Assembly: GCA_014621425.1 (NCBI GenBank)
Contig: JAANBB010000451.1
Span: 1 to 31,460, forward strand
Length of the DNA: 31,460 bases
Reading direction: 5' to 3'
DNA from: Cylindrodendrum hubeiense
Taxonomy: Eukaryota > Ascomycota > Sordariomycetes > Hypocreales > Nectriaceae
Shown piece by piece: positions 1 to 9,428 of this stretch (position 1 is the stretch's first letter; each line of letters begins with the position of its first letter). The translations under genes and the position numbers were made by a program. The notes under the pieces are model-generated. The model ran no database searches. It was given only the letters and a program-made list of their open reading frames with translations, and had not been told where the DNA came from.

Positions 1-1177
1 ACGCTGTGCGACACTCGCCCAGACACCCTGGATGTGCTGAGCGATGGTCCAGAAGCGGCCGCCGGCAGATGAAGCTGTTTCTGGCTGCGCGAGCATGGCC
101 GTCGGGATCTTCATCAACTCCGGACCTATGGCTGCACCCACAAACCTGTTGCGCTGGCTCCACGGCTCAACAAGGTTTCGCGTGCGTAGGTCAAATGCAG
201 AGAGAACTGTGCACGTCTGTTCCTCGGTGGGCTTCACCGTATCGTAGAAGGAAACGACTAGCGCGGCCTGAATAACGGCCGTCAATTTAACATCGTTTGC
301 TCGCGCCGACGAGAGCACACGATTGAGAAAGCCTGCGTCCTGAAACGTATGCGCAACCATGGCCGTCTCTGACGCTGGCGCTTCTGTTTTTGGATTAGCG
401 ACGGGAGGGAGAGGAACCTGGCGTCGTTAGCACATGTCTTGGCTCTTCGCTTCCCAAGCCACTCGTGTTCGCGATACTACCTACCTCTCTCGGCATCGCC
501 GCCACCGACTTGGTCGCCTCATCCGAAATAATGGACACATCCAAGGCAGCAGGATTGAGTCTCTCAACTTCGCCACCCCAAATATAACACGTGCCGAGCT
601 TTGGGCTCGTCAACCCGATCAGCACTTCGTTCATAATAGTCCTTATACCCGCGCCGTCAGTTAGCCCATGATGCACGTGGAGGAGCAAGTCGAACTGCTT
701 GATCTGCGACTTGCCAGACTGCTCCGGCTCTACAATGAGGTAGAGGAAAGCGCAGTCTCCGTCCTCGGAAGGCAGAACGGCCTCACGACTCAATTTGGAG
801 AAAGGCTCTATCCAGCCACTTTGAGACTCGACAGTTTGGACCGTGCGAGCAGCCCATTTTGCGACGTCCACAGCGTCCTCGACCTTGTACAACATTTGCT
901 TTCTGTCCTGTATTTGGCAAGCCACCATAGGATGCAACCATCGCGTATGAACAAATGCCTGCGCAATCCGCGATTGCAGATCTTCCGCGCGGAAACCAGC
1001 CGCGGAAGGCCCAGAGCTCTGCACCGAGATTGTGACACCGAGGTACGGGCAGCTATGGCCACGTGCATAGTCATTGAGCATAGACAACATGAACTCTTGA
1101 GTGGCCAATGTCCGAGAGTACGATGTTGGCGACGTCGTGGACTTGGTCCACTGGTGGAATGCAGGACGAGACGCCAT
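1..1177 (-). CDS. Condensation/Tri3-like acyltransferase, 3' end outside the window
   Basis: Two exons, 1177-485 and 417-1, are joined across a 67-nt intron (418-484) with donor GTAGGT, branch GCTAAC and acceptor CAG, phase 0. About 370 residues are visible and the frame is still open at base 1, so the gene is cut by the window edge. The key motif is HHGLTDG in the first half, the HxxxDG active site of CoA-dependent acyltransferases and NRPS condensation domains, where the second His is the catalytic base. The layout resembles fungal alcohol O-acetyltransferases of the Tri3 type. The usual role is to transfer an acyl group from CoA to a hydroxyl of a metabolite in the cytosol; the substrate is unknown. 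The start at 1177 (MASRPAF) is preferred; an in-frame GTG-containing extension to 1255 is probably 5' leader. It is divergent from the MFS gene at 2279. Confidence 0.75.
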
Positions 1178-2278
1178 TATGCGGTATTGTGAGTGTGATG
1201 AGGGATTTTGTTGGCCGGAGGTGTCATGTACGAGACCGTATAGGTGCGAGTGCATACATGAGGCGAGATGGCTATGATATGAGGTGAACCCAGATAACGG
1301 GCATTTGGCTGAGCTGTTGGGGGAGGCATGAAAACAGAGCGGATGAATTGTTCGGCACGTTTAAGTCGGGTCGGATTTTTCATTCGGTAGGCGGCAGCAA
1401 AATTCACCGATACAAGGGTTGACGGCCTGGCAATGCCGGTTTTCGGCACAGTATTCCCGGGTGGGTTGAAGGCACATCTCTCAGAGGCGAGCCTGCAATT
1501 AATTGTGAACGGAATTGTTCTACGACGACGAAGGAGAATCAAAATTAGAAACGAATGGATGTTATGTTCAGAGAGTTAAACTGCGAAGCAGAGGACACCG
1601 CCGATGGTTTCCCTTTTCGGCTCCTGCGACGTTGCCGTCTAGAGCCCCATCCCCGTCATGTGGCCATGTAGCAGTTTTTGAATACGTTTATATTCAATCT
1701 AGTTAAAGAAACCGCGGGGCTACGTAGTAAGGCTATGTTTATCTTTAGAAGTCTATGTCGATCCTTTTGAATGAATGGCGGGTGGTCGATCGCGCGGGGC
1801 ACTGGCCTCAACCCACTTAACCCGACGATGAGGGAAAGCTAGGTCGCGGCGCGTTTGCCCCTAGCTAAGGCCAGCCTACCGAGACAGGAGACGTTAGTCA
1901 GCCGAGGAATCAATCCTGTCCGAAGGAACCCAGAGGCTCTAGAAAAGGGAGTTTCGTCATTACGGGGGGACAGACGGTAACTCGACCGCTGAGGTTCTGG
2001 CATCCGACGAGATCCGGCGAGATCCGAAAATGGGTCGGCGGCGAGGCATTCGTCGCAAATTAGCAATGGCGCCTTGGCCGACCCGAAGCCTCCTACACTC
2101 GGCTTTCCACTACAGCACGGGCTCAAAATATCCACCAGGAGTGAAAGCGAGATCCGAGCCGGAATGACGCGTCGCCGTTTGTCCTAGCTATAACTTCGTA
2201 GGCCGTAGAGTCATACTGCTACATATTCTTTGGTTACGTGTCATTGACCTTTGGTTCATATACTTCCAAGTTATTGTT
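1178..2278. other. Divergent intergenic region, about 1.1 kb
   Basis: This is the shared promoter space between the acyltransferase (-) and the DHA2-type carrier (+). No convincing gene is seen; the short open frames here lack family resemblance. The half next to the carrier holds repeated CGAGATCCG words and an AAAATATCCACCA word, listed separately. Confidence 0.6.
2001..2156 (+). promoter_or_regulatory. CGAGATCCG repeats upstream of the DHA2-type carrier
   Basis: CGAGATCCG occurs at 2008-2016, 2018-2026 and 2148-2156, the first two as a 10-bp direct repeat that also forms CGG-N6-CCG. CATCCGACGAGATCCG spans 2001-2016. AAAATATCCACCA lies at about 2125-2137. CGG/CCG pairs at fixed spacing are the classic target form of Zn2Cys6 regulators, and one is encoded at 4389-6862. 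The same words recur at 9187-9240. Regulator binding is inferred only. Confidence 0.4.
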
Positions 2279-4275
2279 ATGGCCGTCCAGAATCCCTCTG
2301 ATGGCGTCGAGCCGGATCGTATGATTGACGAGAATACCCCGCTGCTTTCGTCGCCTCCTCATTGCGCACCCAGCTCCTCAGGTTCGACCCCTTGAGCATT
2401 TCATCTCATGACCTCGTATCGTCGTATCTTACACTGTTTCTAGATATTTCTGGTCCTTGCGTAGACGTCGAGTGCGCTGCACCGGACAGTTCAGGAGACT
2501 CAAAAAGCAAAAATGGGAAACCATCATCCGCGACGATTCTTAAAGTCGTCTTCATCTTACTGATCGGGGCGTTTACCTCCAACGCAGACGGGTCATTGGT
2601 TCTCGCCACACACCCAACCATCGCGTCCGAGTTCAATGACCTCGGCAACTCGAGTTGGATTTTCGTTGCATATTCACTTGCCGGTGCGGCGACGCAAGCT
2701 ATTGTACGAAAGCCGGACTCATCACTTAAGATCGAGCTAATGATGACAGTATGGAAAACTGAGCGATGTATACGGACATCGATTGATGTTGATCGTCGCA
2801 TATATACTCTTTTCTATTGGATGGTAAGGGTGCTGATACTGTCGCTTTGATGGAAACTGACCTCTGCAGTGCCTTGGTTGGAGTCGGTCGTTCGATGTGG
2901 GAAGTCGTTCTTGGTCGGGTAATATCTGGATCCGCCGGCTCAGCCCTGAGTGTCGTTGGGTTACTTCTGGTTACAGGTAGCTGAATGCTCAGCCACAGAT
3001 ATATGCATGGCTAATATGTGCTAGATCTCGTGCCACTCCGTGACGTGGCTGCTTGGCAAGCGGCAATCAACCTTGCTGCAACGACCGGCCGTAGTTTGGG
3101 GGGCCCTGTTGGAGGCTGGCTCGCCGACACCATTGGTTGGAGATGGTCCTTTTTGGGGCAGGCTCCTATTTTCTTCGCCGCCGCCGTACTCTGTGTGACG
3201 TGGTTGCCTAGAGACACAAAGGCCGCTTCAAACGAGGATGACGACTCCAATTCCTTGGGGAATATCGATTTTGTGGGGGCCCTGCTACTTGCTCTGTTGG
3301 TTCTGACCATCCTGATGCCCATCGAGATTGGAGGCGCCCAGATTCACTGGACACACCCGCTGATCTTTATTCTATTCGGCATTGCTGCTTTGCTTGCGTG
3401 GTTCTTTGTTGTGGTAGAGAAGCGCTGGGCGAAACAACCCATCTTTCCTCTCGCCCTGCTCAGTCATCGGGACCTTGTCTTGGCGAATATCATTGCGTTT
3501 GGCCAAGTTGCTGCGCAGCTTGGTCTCATGTTCGCGGTACCACTGTACTTCCAAGTCACAGAGAGGGCTTCGAACACGGTCGCGGGGGCCCACCTGTTCC
3601 CCGCGGTGGTGGGAAATGCAGTTGGTGGTATTGTTGGTGGAGTCTGGATCAAGAAGTATGATTGACCCAGATCTCTCGATTTCCCTTTCATTTGCTAACT
3701 GGTTTAGAACTGGCCGATACAAGAAACTTATGATCTTCGCAACTATCACGTCATTCTTCTCCTATTTGCTCATTTTCTTCCGGTGGCATGGACACACGAA
3801 CATTTGGGAGTCGCTGTACATTATACCAGCAGGCTTCGGCTCTGGACTAGTGCAGTCCGCCGTCTTTATCAGCGTCCAGGCTTCTCTGAGCCCATCGCAC
3901 AAGGTGGCGGCGACTTATTGGATCTTCTTAACGATTCAAGTTGGAATGATTATGGGACTAGCATGTGTCAGCGCTGTCGTGACAGAAACGATGAAGTGGA
4001 GGCTTAGTACCCTGCTGGGAAACTTAGGCATTGACGCTGTGGCGCGACATGAAGTAGGGCTATCAACCTCACGAAAGTCGAATTTTGCTAACTTATGCTA
4101 GATTATCGAGAAAGCGTCCTCTAACGTCGACTACATTGACACAGTGGAGATTGCCATTTCAAAAGCCATTGTCGAGTCATACGTACGAGGCCTGTCGTAC
4201 AGTCATATAGTCTCACTCATCTGTTGCAAGCTTGCGATGCTTGGGGCATTTTTTATTCGAGAGCATAAGTTGTAG
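2279..4275 (+). CDS. MFS transporter, DHA2/Vba-like, about 14 TM
   Basis: Seven exons are joined: 2279-2381, 2444-2703, 2750-2823, 2870-2976, 3025-3655, 3708-4053, 4102-4275 (564 aa). All introns are 46-62 nt with GT/AG ends, several with GCTAAC or GCTAAT branch sites. The protein has the MFS loop signature YGKLSDVYGHR after TM2, the RVISGSAGSA segment and the RSLGGPVGGWLAD antiporter-like motif, followed by a further set of hydrophobic helices, as expected of drug:H+ antiporter family 2 (14 TM; multidrug pumps and yeast vacuolar basic amino acid carriers). The N-terminal tail has ENTPLL (residues 18-23), an acidic dileucine sorting signal that fits vacuolar delivery. The most likely role is proton-coupled export or vacuolar storage of a small molecule, possibly the product or substrate of neighbouring enzymes. 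It converges with the regulator gene, leaving 113 bp between them. Confidence 0.88.
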
Positions 4276-4388
4276 GATGTTGACATTGACAAAGATGGGG
4301 CGTGGTAACACAGGCGGAAATAAGACCAGAAGGCGAGCAATATAATATCGGTATTATTATTATTGGTAAAGTTGTTTAAGATTTAGAC

Positions 4389-6862
4389 TCATAGACGCGC
4401 ACCGGACAAAGTCGATTCGTATCCTCCATGTTCCTGCTCAAACTGGTTCGTCAAGAACCACGATAACTCCCCACTAATGTCGAGCTCTGAAGGTGTGACA
4501 AGAGAATCCGGAGCTAGCTGATGCTCCGCAAAGTTGGCCCATGATAGTGTATCACTCAAGCCACACTGTGTCGTGTCACTCGGGTTTATCCCACTAGTAT
4601 TTGATGATGAAGTATCAAGAATACTACTTGATGGGTATTGCGAGAACGAGCCTCCATTAGGTTGAAAAGGCTCCAAATCCATATCAGGTACTAAAGCATG
4701 CGGGGTTACATGGGACGTCATCGGATTGACTGAGGTTAGATGTGCGTCCTGCTCGAGCTCAGTCGTCATGTCTGACTGCTGTAGGGCAACCTGATCTGCT
4801 GTTTTAGCATCTTCATCAAAACAATGTGATAAGAACTGATGGCCTTTGTGAAGGCTCTTTTCTTGTAATTTGCCAATCACAGGTGCAGCATCTCTCGTCT
4901 CGATGGTGCGATGGTTGTTGAAATATTCCGCCTCGACCAGTTGCTTTACATCTTGTTGGGACGTAGCCGCGATGGGTGCTAGGGCTGCCAAGTCATCCAT
5001 GAAGGAGGTGTTAGTCTGGCAAAGTTTGTATACGATTTCATCGTTGAGCTCGACCGACTCGTTTGTTATCGGGTCGATAAGGTTGTCGTAAAAGTGGAAT
5101 TGGCGAGCAATGAGTAGGACCTTGGTGCACTTATAGACCAACCGTCCAATCCCCAGGCCAAGTGGAAGACGGTCGTGGCTTGGTTTAATTGCCCGACTAG
5201 CTTTCAATTCTTGAAGATGGCTCCATATCTTGGCGATTCGAAGTGCGTAAGAAATAGCAAGGCTACGCCATCGTTCAACGAATTCTGGCGGTGCATTTGC
5301 TATGAATGATGTCGGAGCACTTTTACCCTGTTTACTAGGCAGGCAAACACGGTACACTTCACAGCAGCATTGCAGGTACCACCAATTGAGATTGAGGTAG
5401 GCCGAAAATTCAGGCGTGTTTGAATGTGATAGTATGTTGCGTTCGCTCAGTCGGAGGTGGTTCGGAATGTGTTTACGGAACTCGATAAGCTGACGCTGAA
5501 ATCCAGTCAGAGTTGTGATGGCGTCTGACATGGAGGATGTAGATGAGTAGTCAGCTAATGCCAGTAGCTTTGTCGATCTGAGAGTGTTAGTGGTATATCC
5601 AGGCTGAGATATTGAGATGCAAGCAATCAAACCTGAGGACTTGGACATGAATACTCAACTGAATAAGTATATATGTCTTTGCCCCGGCATCATATGTGGC
5701 CAGGGCCTCAGCTCCATTATCCAATTTGCTCGTTGTCTTAGCAAGTCCGTGCTGGAATGCAAACTCGGGGATAGGGAGTGACACGCGCATCCAACGGTTT
5801 GGAATGGTGATAAACTCGTCAATGCCTGCGGAAATCATCTTATCTAAGCTCCATAGCAACCAAATGAGCCTCCGTCCACACTCCCGCTTGGTGATGTTAT
5901 TGGTGGCATCGTCAGAGAGCGGACTCTCAGTATTCAGTTGGAAGGAGACTGCGAATCTTGAAGCCATCCCCAGCATCATCCAAACTTTTCCAAACTGTCG
6001 ATAAGTAAGGTTCTGAAAGATGGCTAAAGTCAAAAGCTGTATGTTGATGATTTTTAAAACGTGCATGTTGTTGAAGATGTGGCCCTCGACTTCTTTCGCC
6101 CACTGAATCGACTGAATGCGTGCTTCTTTTGACCGTGATACGTAAATGGCTGTAGCGGCGCATATGGAAGCACAAAGAATCGGTGATAACTGTCCGCTAT
6201 GGAAATCTTCCATAATCGATGGGCGGTGAAGGAAGTCAAACCCAAGGGTGTAAATATTTTCGAAAAATGCATCGAGGTGTTGGCGAACAACGTCCCGGCT
6301 GAGCAGTGAATGGTCGAGATGTGAATTGAAAGACGGCGCTGCATCGGCAATATGTGTCACATTTGACTCTATGTGATGACATTCACCCCCTTCTGAAGGG
6401 ACGGTCTGTTGGTGGCTGCCTTGTTGTCTCTTACGTCGGGTAGGGGCTGTCAGAGGGTAGACACACGTCAAGGAGCGGCGTTGGCAATGGAAGCATTGTG
6501 GACGATGACCGGAACATTTCGCCTTTTGGCCCCTGCACCCATTACATGCAGCAGGAATGCGTCGCCGCTTGGTACCAGCCTCGGTGAGAGAGTCGGTTGG
6601 TGCCACGAGTTGATGGGGACCGACAAGCGACGACGCGGCGGGGTCGGGATTGGTATATGCACACTCCAGCTTCAGTCGTCGACAAGACTCACACGGTTCT
6701 GGGCCTCCGTCGCATTTGACCTGGATACGGTTAGACGTCGCCGAGGATAGAAGGGAGATGAACGGAGGCGATCCCCACCTTTCGGCGCCTGCAAGTCGAG
6801 CAACGGAGTCTGCGGGGCGCGGGGCCGTTTCCCACGGACTCGGGACTGGGCATCATGTCCAT
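4389..6862 (-). CDS. Transcription factor with two tandem Zn2Cys6 clusters and a fungal_trans domain
   Basis: Three exons, 6862-6779, 6720-5633 and 5577-4389, give 786 aa. Intron 1 (58 nt) falls between RRRK and VKC, the usual intron site in this fold; intron 2 is 6 of consensus type with branch ACTAAC. Cluster 1 has Cys21, 24, 31, 38, 41, 48 (CSTCRRRKVKC, then CESC and C). Cluster 2 has Cys87, 90, 97, 104, 107, 114 (CNGCRGQKAKC, then CFHC and C). Both keep the C-x2-C-x6-C-x6-C-x2-C-x6-C spacing exactly. A basic KRRR patch precedes cluster 2. The middle carries the fungal_trans region (FLHRPSI, GMASRFAVSFQLN, RRLIWLLWSLDK), and the tail is Ser/Thr/Gln-rich, as in activation domains. It is a nuclear DNA-binding regulator, most likely of the surrounding cluster. 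A GTG at 6606 would drop cluster 1 and is not a real start; ATG 6862 restores it. Confidence 0.9.
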
Positions 6863-7302
6863 GGCTCGCTGATTGGAAGTTGCTTGGATTCACTATTAAT
6901 TGGCCGTTGTGTACAGAGTAATATGTAGGTATTAATAAAACTCCCAGCGCACCGCTAAGACACTGACGTAAGTGCTGTGGACATTCACACCCCAGTCGAC
7001 CCAATGGACTTCCGACGATTGGGGCACGTCATTCAGGCCTGTGATGATGGCATTCTGGTATGGCGTAATTGGCTGCACCTCATCGTTTCCGGAAATATAT
7101 GAGACGATAAGAGTGATATTATAAGACGGGAGAAATATGAGATGGAGGAATAAAAGAGCGAGCAATATGAGCAGGAGGAAATCCCTTTTTATATAAAATT
7201 TAAGAACAAATGGTATGAGCTGGCTTGGAATAGTATTTCAACAGTCAACAAACCCGCGTGCTGAGTTCCCCGTTATCCGTGGCTGAACAAGTACGTCCTA
7301 GT
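6863..7302. other. Intergenic, promoter of the regulator and 3' side of the sulfotransferase
   Basis: About 440 bp without a supported gene. The part at 7100-7200 is AT-rich, including a TATATAAAATTT stretch. No shared CGAGATCCG word is seen here. Confidence 0.5.
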
Positions 7303-9017
7303 TCACAACTCCTCCCAAGCCTGTTTCTCTTCTGACACTGACTCGGTCGAGGGCGGCGAAAGTAAGGCCTTTTGCAAGACGGTAACAGGTTCAGTGCGTC
7401 TGAGGACCGTATTCCTTCCATCCACCGCATCGGCCGATACAAGGAACTCCCCGCTTAGCTGAGATACATCAAGCTTGATGTGCGTTTCAAATGATTTTCG
7501 CTCTGCCTCCCCAAGGAGTGTCCTTTCTTTGTTCTGCCCTTGACGTTGATTCCCCAATGGCTCAGCGTAAAACCTCCAGGCCCTGGTTACAGTGTCTCCA
7601 TTCCAGGATGCATACACGTCAACATCTCCACTTGCGTATCCCCCAACTGCGAAGATAGCCGGCTTCTCGCTCGGAGTACCTGTCCAGTTGAACCTGAATC
7701 CCCGGTAATTTTGCACAAGCCTGTCCCTGGGGGCAGAATCGAGATAGGCGTGGAAAAACACATCGCCGTCGGCACTGAACTCGGTGATGGCACCCGCCTC
7801 TCCCCAGTTTACAAAGACATTCCCGCTAGAGAATACCTGTGCATTGCCTTGAGATTTCACAGACAGCCCGTCTGGGGCAGGATATGTGTGAAGAGCTTTC
7901 GCCGTACCAGCTGTATGGTTTAGCTGTATGATTCTAGCTCGCGAAAAGGGATTGATCTTCATCTCTGGTGTTGCCGCAGCATTGTCGAAGAGAGATAGTA
8001 TCTCAATGCTGTGATCGGCAGAGCGGTGTAGAAGCCGCACATCGTGTTGGAATGCGAAATGGGCCTCAGCTTCAACCTCAAAAGAGGAATCCAAGCCTCC
8101 CAGCGTCCAGATGACCTCGCCATCGGTGCCGTTGATCTTGTATATAGCAGCGGCATGGCGGGCCGATATAATGTAGTTCCCGTCGCTGTCCTTATCGGCG
8201 CTATTGAGGTGAAAGTAGTCCCATGCACTAGATGAGTCCCAGCCTATGTGGGCTGAGCCCTCAGATAACAAGGGGAAGAGACTGTCTGCGATGATTGTTA
8301 GCAAGAGTTTTCGCGGTTCATAGTGGCGCGCTTGCTGACATTTGGGGTCGACATGATCAAGACTTTCCCACTCAAATAGTACTTCACCGTTCTCAATATC
8401 TAGCTCTAATAATAGTTAGCATTGGACCGTCATGCAAGCCAGGTGTTCAAACCTTGGAACCCAGTCGATATGATCCAATCCTGTCCTTTGACACCTCCCC
8501 ACGGCGATAGCCCAACGGGTTTCGTGGTTCCAATCTCAACCAGGGCAGTTTTTCCATCAATGACACGGAACTCGTGAGCTGAGCCTAGCTTGTTTGAGAG
8601 CCCCCTGACTGTCTTAATGTTCTCGTACTTGTTGTTCAAAATGCTGTGGTATCCGTACGCACGACCTAGTGTTTCCGAATTCTGGCCTTGAAAGATGCGC
8701 AAGACTTGCTCTCCGTTCCATGTGTCTACACCGAAATTGCCGGCGCATGCGGCGAAGTAGCCGAGTCCTGACCATATCAAATCTCCGTCATCGCGGAAGA
8801 TGTATGCTGCGGGCTGATCTGGACCTTGGTGTCCCGGCGCGGATCCAGGATACGGTGCCACAAAAATGAAACCCTCTTCCACAGAGCCTTGTTGAGCCGG
8901 CACGGTGATATTGAGCCTGGGAGGTGCAAGATCGGGTCGTGAGCGGAACTGCCAGTCGGCTGTGGCGATTGAAGGGAAGCCGGCGAGGAACACTGCCAGA
9001 TACCAGAGGGACGTCAT
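7303..9017 (-). CDS. Secreted arylsulfotransferase family protein (Arylsulfotran_2)
   Basis: Three exons, 9017-8453, 8405-8340 and 8285-7303, give 537 aa. Intron 1 (47 nt) has a GCTAAC branch and TAG acceptor. Intron 2 (54 nt, donor GTCAGC, branch GCTAAC, acceptor GCAG) is a multiple of three; skipping it also leaves an open frame, but splicing gives the family-like junction DPKYSLFPLL. The N-terminus (about residues 1-20, MTSLWYLAVFLAGFPSIATA) is a signal peptide. Family landmarks are AYIFRDDGDLIWSG, the FQELDIENGEVLFEW strand pair, WDYFHLNSADKD, GNYIISARH and FAFQHDVR, which form a beta-propeller. The family takes its name from bacterial PAPS-independent enzymes that move sulfate between phenols; the fungal branch is poorly characterised. 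It is likely extracellular or wall-bound. Its promoter is shared with the Dal5-type carrier. Confidence 0.85.
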
Positions 9018-9428
9018 TGCTCCGTATGTGGGAGCTTGCAGCTACAGCAGGATATGCATTCAGCACCTGTAAAAGTAGTCCGTAGTACGGGTTCCCACAG
9101 CCCAGGGATAATGCAAACTAAATCTTACGCCACGGAATCCCTGGATCTCGCCAGTATATAATGTCGATGTGTTTCGTGGAGTGGAGAAAATATCCACCAC
9201 GTCGGCGATGGTGCAATGTTGTCTCATCCGGCGAGATCCGGGCCGAGCGACCGATGCGAGCCAGTCACCAGCCACCATAACAAGCGATCAATCCAGCCTC
9301 GTGCTAGAGCCTGGTCGCAAACGGGAGTCGGCGGAGCTGATTATGGGTTGTGATCAGATTAAAAGTGAAGCTTTGTACGTTCTGGGGAGGACCAAACCAG
9401 CTGCCATTCAACGCACCCATACGACGCA
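9018..9428. promoter_or_regulatory. Divergent promoter between sulfotransferase and Dal5-type carrier, with shared words
   Basis: This 411-bp spacer serves two genes pointing away from each other. It holds GGATCTCGCC at 9143-9152, its inverted copy GGCGAGATCC inside CATCCGGCGAGATCCG (9225-9240), and AAAATATCCACCA at about 9187-9199. The last two match words upstream of the DHA2 carrier at 2001-2016 (one mismatch) and 2125-2137 (exact). A common regulator for these three genes is inferred. Confidence 0.45.

Noticed and set aside
1839..2135. 98-codon minus-strand frame in the divergent promoter
   Set aside because: No family resemblance, and it overlaps the repeated regulatory-looking words.
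2381..2392. GGTTCGACCCC as a tRNA T-loop
   Set aside because: It lies at a clear intron donor and no acceptor stem or anticodon arm surrounds it. No other tRNA-like signal was found in the window.
5587..6606. Separate one-cluster regulator beginning at 6606
   Set aside because: That codon is GTG; the frame continues upstream into a perfect first zinc cluster with an ATG at 6862.
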